Shown: positions 1 to 5,450 of the stretch, in pieces
Layout: the number at the start of each line of letters is the position of its first letter
Numbering within the stretch: the stretch's first letter is position 1
Source of the DNA: Clostridia bacterium
Lineage (GTDB): Bacteria; Bacillota; Clostridia; Oscillospirales; CAG-272
DNA: 7,659 nucleotides
Assembly: GCA_017452335.1 (NCBI GenBank)
Contig: JAFTMP010000255.1
Location: 1-7,659, forward strand
Direction: 5' to 3'
Made by a program: the position numbers and the translations under genes
The notes under the pieces: model-generated
Seen by the model: the letters and a program-made list of their open reading frames with translations, nothing else
Told to the model about the DNA's origin: nothing
The model's database searches: none

Positions 1-129
1 ACCGCGGGGTAGGATCACTGCCGCGGCAACAACATCCCCGCAAAGCGGTCCTCTTCCTGATTCATCGGTTCCTGCTATAACAGTGTATCCCTTGGCATAA
101 TACTCGTTTTCAAAGGTGAAATCAGGCAT
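1..129 (-). CDS. rnhB: Ribonuclease HII, N-terminal part (cut by window edge)
   Basis: Only the first 43 codons lie in the window. The translation begins MPDFTFENEYYAKGY and reaches GTDESGRGPLCG at residues 20-31, followed by DVVAAAVILPRG. This matches the first catalytic block of RNase HII (G-x-D-E-x-G-R-G-P-L-x-G), with Asp22 and Glu23 as metal-binding acidic residues. The family cleaves the RNA strand of RNA-DNA hybrids and single ribonucleotides embedded in DNA. The protein starts almost directly at the catalytic core, without the long N-terminal extension of the B. subtilis enzyme. The ATG overlaps the rbgA stop codon by 8 bp (ATGCCTGA), and a GAGGA lies just upstream inside rbgA, so translation is probably coupled. 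It is the third gene of lepB-rbgA-rnhB, a common Firmicute order. The identification is firm although the gene is incomplete. Confidence 0.94.
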   Translation of the reverse strand, partial: MPDFTFENEYYAKGYTVIAGTDESGRGPLCGDVVAAAVILPRG

Positions 130-1018
130 GTTCCTCATCCTTCCCAAGAAGCGTGTCGGGCGATTCCAAAGAGATCGTACCGATCTTTGCTTGTCTGAAT
201 TCGTCAAGGATCATGTTGGCAATGCGTTCGGTGTCGATCTCGCCGCCCGAAACAAGCAGTCCTCTTTTTCTTCCGATCTTTTCAAAAAGCTCCCAGTCTT
301 CAAGCTCTGCATACATTTTTGGGTCTCCCAGCTTATAGCGGGTGCACAGCTCATCGGGTGCGATCTTGTAAAGCTGTCCGCAGAGGGTAACGGCAATGGC
401 TTCAAGATCAAGAATATCGTCTTTGATCGCACCGGTTGCTGCAAGATTCTGCCCAACGGTCTGATCTTCAAATTTAGGCCACAGCACCCCGGGCATATCC
501 AGCAGATCAATTCCAATGGAGGTGGAGACCCACTGCTTGGTTTGGGTAACACCGGGACGGTCCTCCGCCTTGGCTTTGGCAGACCCTGCAAGACGGTTGA
601 TGAGGGTGGATTTTCCCACGTTTGGAATTCCTACGATCATGGCTTTCAAGCGCATACCGCTCATGCCCTTGTTTTCGTACTTTTGGATCTTCTCGGAGAG
701 GATGCTTTTAACAGCGGGGGCAATTTTGTCAATCCCCGCGCCTGTTTTGCAATCAATGAAGAGCGCATTTTGTCCGTGCTCTTTATAATATGCCATCCAC
801 TGTTTATTTATTTCGGGATCGGAAAGGGCAGATTTGCTGTGCACCGTTAAGATAGGCTTTCCGGCGCACAAGCTGATGATTTCGGGGTTTTTGCTGGACG
901 CGGGAATGCGTGCATCGAGAATTTCGATCACGATATCCACCAGCGAAAGATTTTCTTTAATGAGTCTTCTGGTTTTGGCCATGTGGCCGGGGAACCATTG
1001 AATTACTGTGGAGGGCAT
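122..1018 (-). CDS. rbgA: Ribosome biogenesis GTPase RbgA/YlqF, with degenerate G4 motif
   Basis: The 298-residue protein has the usual length and opens with IQWFPGHMAKTRR (residues 6-18), the signature of the YlqF/RbgA circularly permuted GTPases that act late in 50S subunit assembly. The motifs come in permuted order. DARIPASSKNP is at 35-45. The G4 position is at 59-68. The G1 P-loop GIPNVGKST is at 130-138, the G2 threonine is near 158 in DRPGVT, and G3 DMPG is at 174-177. A C-terminal helical RNA-binding domain follows, from about 200 to 290. The G4 block reads VHSKSALSDP where relatives have LNKxDxxDP, so both the Asn and the guanine-specifying Asp are replaced (S61-K-S-A64). The ATG has AAGGAG six bases upstream and lies 21 bp after the lepB stop, which indicates one operon. 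All other motifs are intact and the frame is open, so it is probably functional; nucleotide specificity is the open point. Confidence 0.95.
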   Translation of the reverse strand: MPSTVIQWFPGHMAKTRRLIKENLSLVDIVIEILDARIPASSKNPEIISLCAGKPILTVHSKSALSDPEINKQWMAYYKEHGQNALFIDCKTGAGIDKIAPAVKSILSEKIQKYENKGMSGMRLKAMIVGIPNVGKSTLINRLAGSAKAKAEDRPGVTQTKQWVSTSIGIDLLDMPGVLWPKFEDQTVGQNLAATGAIKDDILDLEAIAVTLCGQLYKIAPDELCTRYKLGDPKMYAELEDWELFEKIGRKRGLLVSGGEIDTERIANMILDEFRQAKIGTISLESPDTLLGKDEEHA

Positions 1019-1039
1019 GGGTTTCTCCTTGCTTTTATT

Positions 1040-1996
1040 TTAGTCCACAACGCCGATGCGGTCGAAGGGATATACTCTCAGAATGGATTTTCCGAGGATC
1101 CAGCGTTCGTCAATAAGTCCGATGGCGCGGCTGTCTTTTGAATTGTTGCGGTTATCTCCGAGTACAAACACCTGTCCTTCGGGGATCGTGAAGGAATGCA
1201 CGGTTCCGTCCTCCTTGTAATCGCATCGCTCGTCATTTTTCAAAGCCATGATTACACTGGAATAGAAGCCTACCATAGGCTTATTGGGTTTACCGTCGAC
1301 CAGTGTGCTGCCATCGTAATGTACATAGGAAGCAGAATTTAATCCATCCTCGTATACTTCGCCGTTGATGGTGATTCTCCAATTTACAAAGTCGATTTCC
1401 ACGCGGTCGTGCTCCGTGGCAATGATTCTTTTAACGATGGGATGCTCAAGGGAAGCAGCAATACCGCTTTTCACCGTAGGGGTCTGAATGACCACGATGT
1501 CTCCTTTTTCGGGGGTATAAAACAGGTTAGAAATCAGCAAGACGTCCTCACCGATGGTTTCGGATGCTGAGCCTTCGCTTTTTCCAAGGATCGTGGGATA
1601 CATGGAGGAGCCGTTAACAGGTGAATGGCGTGCAAAAACGGCAAGAATGATCATCACCAGCACAAGAGAGATGGCAACAAGTTCTACGGTATCGAAAATA
1701 AAATGCAAAATACCTTCCTTGGGCTGTTCGTTTGATGACTTTGCACTTTCTTCAGTTGGAGAAGCTTCATCATCAGAGGAAAACGCTTCATCGCTATTGT
1801 CGCTAAGGGTATCTTGCACGGCAAACTCTTTGTCCAAAGGCTCAGTCGGCAGGGACTCTTCGCATGCATCAAGCTCCTCAAAAGTATCGGTAGAATTGTT
1901 CTTTTCGCTTTCAGGAAGATCGTCTGTAGCTTCTGCTGTTTGCACGGAAAGCTCTTCCTTTTCGTTTTTGTCTGTATTGGACTCAAACAAGTTCAT
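1040..1996 (-). CDS. lepB: Signal peptidase I with long acidic N-terminal tail
   Basis: The 318-residue membrane protein is an S26-family type I signal peptidase, which removes signal peptides from exported proteins at the outer face of the membrane. One transmembrane segment spans about residues 96-121. Just after it, NGSSMYPT (128-135) holds the nucleophile Ser131. HPIVKRII (185-192) holds the general-base Lys189. GDNRNNSKDSRAIG (280-293) is the conserved box E. The unusual part is residues 1-95, a low-complexity tail rich in Glu, Asp and Ser that should lie in the cytosol; most Firmicute SipS-type enzymes have only a short tail there. The start is supported by TAGGAG seven bases before the ATG. 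The gene leads the lepB-rbgA-rnhB operon from its own promoter. In many Firmicutes this cluster is preceded by rplS, which is not adjacent here. Confidence 0.95.
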   Translation of the reverse strand: MNLFESNTDKNEKEELSVQTAEATDDLPESEKNNSTDTFEELDACEESLPTEPLDKEFAVQDTLSDNSDEAFSSDDEASPTEESAKSSNEQPKEGILHFIFDTVELVAISLVLVMIILAVFARHSPVNGSSMYPTILGKSEGSASETIGEDVLLISNLFYTPEKGDIVVIQTPTVKSGIAASLEHPIVKRIIATEHDRVEIDFVNWRITINGEVYEDGLNSASYVHYDGSTLVDGKPNKPMVGFYSSVIMALKNDERCDYKEDGTVHSFTIPEGQVFVLGDNRNNSKDSRAIGLIDERWILGKSILRVYPFDRIGVVD

Positions 1997-2032
1997 TGGT
2001 TGCTCCTAACTCGGTATTACAAAATTTATACT

Positions 2033-2061
2033 ATTATATCACAAATTGCAAAAAAGTACAA
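2033..2061 (-). promoter_or_regulatory. Promoter of the lepB-rbgA-rnhB operon
   Basis: On the minus strand TATAAT (2038-2033) is preceded by TGa, giving an extended -10 element. A weak -35 TTGTAC (2061-2056) lies 17 bp further upstream. The predicted start is near 2026, leaving a leader of about 30 nt with the TAGGAG site of lepB. The -35 region lies inside a perfect 10-bp inverted repeat (see the repeat at 2049-2071). Confidence 0.7.
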
Positions 2062-2071
2062 TACTTTTTTG
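2049..2071. repeat. Perfect 10-bp inverted repeat over the lepB -35 region
   Basis: CAAAAAAGTA (2049-2058) and TACTTTTTTG (2062-2071) are exact inverted copies around the 3-nt centre CAA. The element covers the -35 hexamer of the lepB promoter, so it could be an operator. It could also simply reflect A/T-rich upstream promoter DNA. The AU-only arms make it a poor terminator. Confidence 0.5.
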
Positions 2072-2110
2072 AATTTCATTTGGATTTCTCTTTGAAAATG
2101 CAAGTGCAAA

Positions 2111-2149
2111 ATCAACAAGAAGCGGCATGTCGCTGACATACCGCTTCTT
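2111..2149 (-). terminator. Probable terminator of the LCP gene
   Basis: A 9-bp perfect stem (2117-2125 with 2141-2149, AAGAAGCGG/CCGCTTCTT) encloses one C/A mismatch and a further 5-bp stem (ATGTC/GACAT) around a 3-nt loop. It starts 15 bp after the LCP stop codon. On the minus strand the stem is followed by GTTGATTTTG, a broken U-tract, so termination may be incomplete. The other strand has no T-tract, so it reads as unidirectional. Confidence 0.65.
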
Positions 2150-2163
2150 AAAATATGAGCATT

Positions 2164-3429
2164 TTAATCGGCTTTGATTCCGTATACCAATTCCATGAAT
2201 TTTTTTGTGTTTGCCGCGAGATCCATGGAGAGTACCCCTTGTTTTGTTTTGCCGATGGTGACGGTCTTGTTTTGCCACGTGTTCTCGGCAGGGATGCGCA
2301 TGCTCTGCTGTTTATAAGCGAATACGTTGCTGGCAATCAGCTTCATGAGCAGGGAGGAGCATTCATTGGCAGGAATATCGGTCGTTACCAGAGGAAGCAT
2401 CAGCTCCATTAGATCATAAAGCTCTGTTACACTCATGCTGGTCATTTTCTTTACCGTATCGCCGATCAGTGCTCTTTGGCGTTTCGTGCGGCCAAAATCG
2501 GTATCGGCTGTACTGGAGCGATCGCGCGCATAGATCAGCAATTGTACACCGTCAAGATGGTTCATACCCACAACGATGGGATCGGTCTTAACGGGGTAAC
2601 CCGCAGGAGCGTATGCTTTGTAGTAATCTTTCATGCGTTCGGTAAGGATATCCGCTTGCTTTTGTGTGGTGATGTTTACATCCATACCGCCAAGAGCATC
2701 ATAAAATGTGACGAATGCAGAAAAGCTCAGCGCAACATAGTTGTCGATCACGATACCGAAGTTGTTTTCAATGGTTTTTTTCAAAAGAGGATATCCCTTA
2801 ACGGCATAGGCTGCGTTAAGGCGGTTGTACCCGATTTCGGGGATCAGCACGTAGGAGTCGCGCAGAAGAGAGGTCATGGTGAAGGTTTTGGCTTTGAAAT
2901 TGATGGAAATAATCATCATCGTATCGCTGTTTTTGGCGTATCCCGCGCTTGCTTTTCCATCATAGCCGATGAGAAGGACGTTGTAAACATCTTTATCGGA
3001 AATCGGGTCTTTGTTGGCAGCCAAGGCATCCTTGATCTGCTGTTCGATCTCGACCTGCTCAGTTTTGCTGATAGCATCACCTTCAGTGATTTGCTCTTGT
3101 TTCAAAATTTCCCAAAGAGCCTTTAATTCATCCAAGGTCAGTGTTGTGTTGATCCCGTTGGTTTGAGAGGGAGATTCGGAAGGGTCGTCTGGTGCACTGG
3201 GAGAAGGCGCAGGAGTAGAATCTTCGGGAGATTCTACAGACACTGCGGGCGAATTGGCATCTTCAAAACCGGCGTCGGGGCTAGATAACGGGGGAGCGAC
3301 AGAGCTTTCGGGGGAAGAGGTGTCCTTGGAATGTGTGTCAGTATCTTCTGTGGTCATTTGTGAATTGCATCCGACAAAACCGGTGCATACCATAAGCATG
3401 GCTAAAAAGAGGGATAAAAACTTTTTCAT
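2164..3429 (-). CDS. LytR-CpsA-Psr (LCP) family lipoprotein
   Basis: The family transfers lipid-linked secondary polymers such as teichoic acids or capsular polysaccharide onto peptidoglycan outside the membrane. From the chosen ATG the protein has 421 residues. A lipoprotein signal (MKKFLSLFLAMLMVCTGFVG) ends at lipobox Cys21. A Ser/Pro/Glu/Asp-rich spacer covers about 22-95, and a short helical segment about 97-140. The LCP domain runs from about 148 to 335, with NVLLIG (150-155), SDTMM (168-172), LLRDSYV (188-194), YNRLNAAYA (201-209), DALGGMDV (244-251), LDGVQLLIYARDR (292-304), D311, R314 and RQR (317-319). These are the conserved phosphate-binding and catalytic blocks. A TTG start seven codons upstream is possible but would place the SD (AAGGAT, nine bases before this ATG) inside the gene. 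Most LCP proteins are anchored by a transmembrane helix, so the lipid anchor is a variation. The acceptor polymer cannot be told from sequence. Confidence 0.93.
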   Translation of the reverse strand: MKKFLSLFLAMLMVCTGFVGCNSQMTTEDTDTHSKDTSSPESSVAPPLSSPDAGFEDANSPAVSVESPEDSTPAPSPSAPDDPSESPSQTNGINTTLTLDELKALWEILKQEQITEGDAISKTEQVEIEQQIKDALAANKDPISDKDVYNVLLIGYDGKASAGYAKNSDTMMIISINFKAKTFTMTSLLRDSYVLIPEIGYNRLNAAYAVKGYPLLKKTIENNFGIVIDNYVALSFSAFVTFYDALGGMDVNITTQKQADILTERMKDYYKAYAPAGYPVKTDPIVVGMNHLDGVQLLIYARDRSSTADTDFGRTKRQRALIGDTVKKMTSMSVTELYDLMELMLPLVTTDIPANECSSLLMKLIASNVFAYKQQSMRIPAENTWQNKTVTIGKTKQGVLSMDLAANTKKFMELVYGIKAD

Positions 3430-3467
3430 GACAAATAGATCCTTATGCAAAATGATTCTTTACAAGT

Positions 3468-3476
3468 AGTATATCA
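3468..3476 (-). promoter_or_regulatory. Extended -10 promoter of the LCP gene
   Basis: On the minus strand TGaTATACT (3476-3468) gives an extended -10 element about 40 bp before the LCP start codon. No good -35 lies 16-18 bp upstream (the best is ATGAAA). It resembles the lepB -10 region, as both read TGTGATATAnT. The LCP gene may also receive read-through from the sigma operon, since I see no convincing terminator at 3477-3530. Confidence 0.5.
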
Positions 3477-3530
3477 CATCATTTAATAGTTTTCATGTGT
3501 TTTTTTTTACTAAAGTGTGAACAGAGCAGA

Positions 3531-4607
3531 TCACTCCAAGAAGTTTTCAATACCAAACGCCCAAAGTTCTTCGCTTGTCAAATTTTTGCCGAATTGCGTC
3601 AAATAAATGTTGCCGTATGAGCCGTTTTCCTCGATGTACAGGGTAATCTCCTCCGGCAAGACATCATCGCCGACAGGCGCTGTGCTTCCCAAATGCAGAA
3701 AAGGGAATGTGGCAATCATGTGCATTGTTTTGCCATTATCCACCATCGTGGTTTGAACGCGTTTGTATTTCAGTCCATCCAGTAAATAGTCTGTAATGGT
3801 TAAAGTTAAGTCATCTGTTTGCTCTGTATATGTTTTTAAGATTCGGATTCCTTCCGCTTCGGACCAATTGACATAGAATTCTTCGTAATGATCCGCATAT
3901 TCTTCTTCGGAAGCGAAGCAGTTAAACAGACCGTTTGTGAAGTGATCGGAAAGAATCTGAATGCAGTAGTATTCACCGGAGAGATATGCTTTTCCTAAAC
4001 GAAACGAGGAGGGGAGAGAGGGGACCTTGATGTTTGCGAAATCGGGAAGCAAAACTCTGTCTCCGCTTTTGGGAAAATGCTCTAAAATATATTCGGCAAA
4101 CCACAGGGGCATTTGAGAATCGGCAGTAAACATCTCTACCATTTTGCTGACGCTCTCAAAAGGAAAGAAGGTCGTGCGTTCATCAAATTCCGGAAGAGTT
4201 GTCGCATCAAAAACATCGGGTCCTTTTCCGCTGCTTCCGACTTGCAAGGTTTTTTGTGCGCTTTCGGGAAAGTAGAGATAGTAGTGCCCATCATACTGTA
4301 GTATTTCAAAGTCAATGAGTGTATAGGGGTCGTAATAAGAGGGAGGTGAAGCCGGAGAATTGCTTGAATTGCCGATAGAAGGGCTGGGTGAAGGGATGGA
4401 AGAGGAAGCAGGAGGATTGTCTGTTAAAAACCAGGGCATAAGCAACAGGGCGGCGGAAAAAATGAGGAGTGCAGAAATCAGCAGGACGCGCACGAGAATT
4501 TTTTTGTTGCGGTGAGGGATCAGAGATTGCTCGTAAAGCTCAATTCCCTCGGCTATATACAATTCATCAAGTTGATCTAATGCATTGTGGATCGTTGAGT
4601 TCCTCAT
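3531..4607 (-). CDS. Single-pass membrane protein, probable anti-sigma factor
   Basis: I do not recognise a named family for this 358-residue protein; the role is inferred from position and topology. A short cytosolic N-terminus (1-36, MRNSTIHNALDQLDELYIAE...) is followed by one transmembrane helix (about 37-61). Next come a Ser/Pro/Asn linker (65-90) and an extracytoplasmic domain of about 265 residues rich in Tyr, Phe, Asp and Glu (for example YDGHYYLYF at 105-113). The ATG overlaps the stop of the upstream ECF sigma gene by 4 bp (ATGA), with AAGGAGGG nine bases before it inside the sigma gene. That is the usual arrangement of a sigma/anti-sigma pair, in which the cytosolic part holds the sigma factor and the outer domain senses an envelope signal. 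No HxxxCxxC zinc anti-sigma motif is present. An accessory envelope protein is the main alternative. Confidence 0.7.
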   Translation of the reverse strand: MRNSTIHNALDQLDELYIAEGIELYEQSLIPHRNKKILVRVLLISALLIFSAALLLMPWFLTDNPPASSSIPSPSPSIGNSSNSPASPPSYYDPYTLIDFEILQYDGHYYLYFPESAQKTLQVGSSGKGPDVFDATTLPEFDERTTFFPFESVSKMVEMFTADSQMPLWFAEYILEHFPKSGDRVLLPDFANIKVPSLPSSFRLGKAYLSGEYYCIQILSDHFTNGLFNCFASEEEYADHYEEFYVNWSEAEGIRILKTYTEQTDDLTLTITDYLLDGLKYKRVQTTMVDNGKTMHMIATFPFLHLGSTAPVGDDVLPEEITLYIEENGSYGNIYLTQFGKNLTSEELWAFGIENFLE

Positions 4608-5194
4608 AGCGTGTAACCCTCCTTGCTCAAAAAATCTTTCAGTTTGGTTCGTTGTTTATTTAAACGTCTGTATATTACGTGTGTGCTGACATGCAATGTG
4701 TGTGCAAGATCCTCCACCGACTGACCAAGATAGTATCTGCATACAAACAGCGCGCGTTCCTCTTTGGGAAGGCTGCCAAGAAAGTCATTCAATGCGGCGG
4801 CAAGTTGCTTTTGACTGCCTTTATCATCGCCAAAGGTGCTGTCAGACACCGCGTACTCTAATTCGCTTAATGAACGAATAAGCTCCGTTGGAATCCGCTT
4901 TTGCCGCGTTTGCTTTCTGTAGATATTGGTAGCGTGTCTTCGGAGGAGGGAAGTGACGTATACCTTAAAGGAATGAGGATGGTGGGGCGGGATCGACTGC
5001 CACAATGCAAGGTAAGTATCGTTGATGCATTCCTCGCAGTCTTCGGCGCTCTCCAGCATGTTTTTGGCAACACTGAACAGGTAACGCGCGTATTTTCGCT
5101 GGGTTTCTTCGATTGCATCGGGGCTTCTCTTGAGAAATAACTCTATGATTTGTTCATCCTCTAAAACTACGGTGCCGTGCTCCGTATGCTTCAA
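4604..5194 (-). CDS. ECF-type RNA polymerase sigma factor
   Basis: The 196-residue protein has the two-domain build of extracytoplasmic-function sigma factors, which direct RNA polymerase to a small regulon. Region 2 lies at about 27-97. It includes YLFSVAKNML (38-47), the core-binding stretch EDCEECINDTYLALWQSIPP (51-70) and the -10-reading end ATNIYRKQTRQKR (88-100). Region 4 lies at about 133-190, with FLGSLPKEERALFVCRYYLG (138-157) followed by the helix-turn-helix SVEDLAHTLHVSTHVIYRRL (159-178). The start codon is TTG. It is chosen because a near-perfect SD (AAGGAGGT) sits eight bases upstream and no ATG occurs until residue 46. A SigA-like promoter lies about 105 bp upstream, and the next gene overlaps by 4 bp. 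The regulon is unknown; the downstream LCP gene suggests cell-envelope control, which is inference. Confidence 0.92.
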   Translation of the reverse strand: MKHTEHGTVVLEDEQIIELFLKRSPDAIEETQRKYARYLFSVAKNMLESAEDCEECINDTYLALWQSIPPHHPHSFKVYVTSLLRRHATNIYRKQTRQKRIPTELIRSLSELEYAVSDSTFGDDKGSQKQLAAALNDFLGSLPKEERALFVCRYYLGQSVEDLAHTLHVSTHVIYRRLNKQRTKLKDFLSKEGYTL

Positions 5195-5202
5195 CTCGCT
5201 CC

Positions 5203-5210
5203 ACCTCCTT
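5203..5210 (-). promoter_or_regulatory. Ribosome binding site fixing the TTG start of the sigma gene
   Basis: On the minus strand AAGGAGGT, nearly the full anti-SD complement, lies eight bases before the TTG at 5194-5192. This spacing is optimal and supports the TTG start. A strong SD with a weak start codon may set the dose of the sigma factor. Confidence 0.8.
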
Positions 5211-5298
5211 ACTGTAAGTAAAATCTATCTCCAAATATATAAGTCGCTGTTTTTTTAATTTTTTTGCAGTGAAGAAAAAATGTTTTATTTTTTTAGTT

Positions 5299-5328
5299 AT
5301 TTTACGTTCTGTGTGAAGGGTTTGTCAA
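5299..5328 (-). promoter_or_regulatory. SigA-type promoter of the sigma/anti-sigma operon
   Basis: On the minus strand TTGACA (5328-5323) and TAAAAT (5304-5299) are separated by 18 bp. The predicted start is near 5291, giving an A/T-rich leader of about 97 nt. A second weak -10-like TATATT lies near 5234-5239 but has no -35. I see no clear ECF-type autoregulatory promoter. The -35 mirrors that of tetR on the other side of a central palindrome. Confidence 0.7.
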
Positions 5329-5373
5329 GGATGTAAAGAAAAATGAATTCATTTTTTTGAAAACACTTGACAA
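5322..5373. promoter_or_regulatory. Symmetric divergent control region with 18-bp palindrome
   Basis: The perfect palindrome AAAAATGAATTCATTTTT (5339-5356) is centred at 5347.5. It is flanked at equal distances by TTGTCAAG (5322-5329) and CTTGACAA (5366-5373), which are the inverted -35 elements of the sigma operon and of tetR. The structure is symmetric over 52 bp, although the 9-bp stretches between arms and palindrome match only in part. A dimeric regulator bound at the centre could affect both promoters; no binding protein can be named from sequence. Confidence 0.6.
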
Positions 5374-5395
5374 GCGAACGATCGTTTGCTATACT
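5367..5395 (+). promoter_or_regulatory. SigA-type promoter of the tetR gene
   Basis: TTGACA (5367-5372) and TATACT (5390-5395) are separated by exactly 17 bp. The predicted start is near 5402, with a leader of about 49 nt. The spacer is filled by a near-palindrome, so a bound repressor would block polymerase directly. Confidence 0.85.
5373..5390. promoter_or_regulatory. Operator-like near-palindrome in the tetR promoter spacer
   Basis: AGCGAACGATCGTTTGCT is an 18-bp inverted repeat with a single mismatched pair (G5376/T5387) and a perfect 10-bp core, AACGATCGTT. It occupies the whole spacer and touches the -10 element, the usual place of a TetR-family autoregulatory operator. It also fits 12 of 14 positions of the B. 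subtilis LexA box CGAACRNRYGTTYC, so SOS control is an alternative. Confidence 0.7.
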
Positions 5396-5408
5396 AATAC
5401 ACAAAAGA

Positions 5409-5420
5409 GAACGGTTGTTT
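5409..5420. promoter_or_regulatory. Second, weaker copy of the tetR operator-like site
   Basis: GAACGGTTGTTT repeats the GAAC-N4-GTTT pattern of the site at 5376-5387. The centres are 33 bp apart, about three helical turns, so both would lie on the same DNA face. It falls just after the predicted transcription start. The match is 11 of 14 to the Bacillus LexA box. Confidence 0.45.
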
Positions 5421-5450
5421 ACCTTGAGACGATCGCGCAAAGGAGAACGC

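Noticed and set aside
116..850. Long open frame of 244 codons on the plus strand
   Set aside because: It is antisense to rbgA, whose motifs are unambiguous on the minus strand. The frame has no recognisable domain.
2276..2281. Second CACGTG that could be a parS core
   Set aside because: The flanks (TTGC...TTCT) do not match the parS arms TGTTNC/GNAACA, and the site is inside the LCP coding sequence.
2476..3126. Open frame of 216 codons on the plus strand
   Set aside because: It lies wholly antisense to the conserved LCP domain; it is a codon-bias shadow with no SD or family signature.
3491..3510. T-rich run that might mark a terminator after the putative anti-sigma gene
   Set aside because: On the minus strand it is an A-tract, not a T-tract, and only a 4-bp GTGA/TCAC stem precedes it.
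5430..5435. CGATCG as a third operator copy before the tetR start codon
   Set aside because: Only a 6-bp palindrome matches; the GAAC and GTTT arms are missing.
5367..5450. Upstream extension of tetR by 28 codons
   Set aside because: It would begin within the -35 element of the tetR promoter; the ATG at 5451 has a proper AAGGAG and starts the usual TetR N-terminus.
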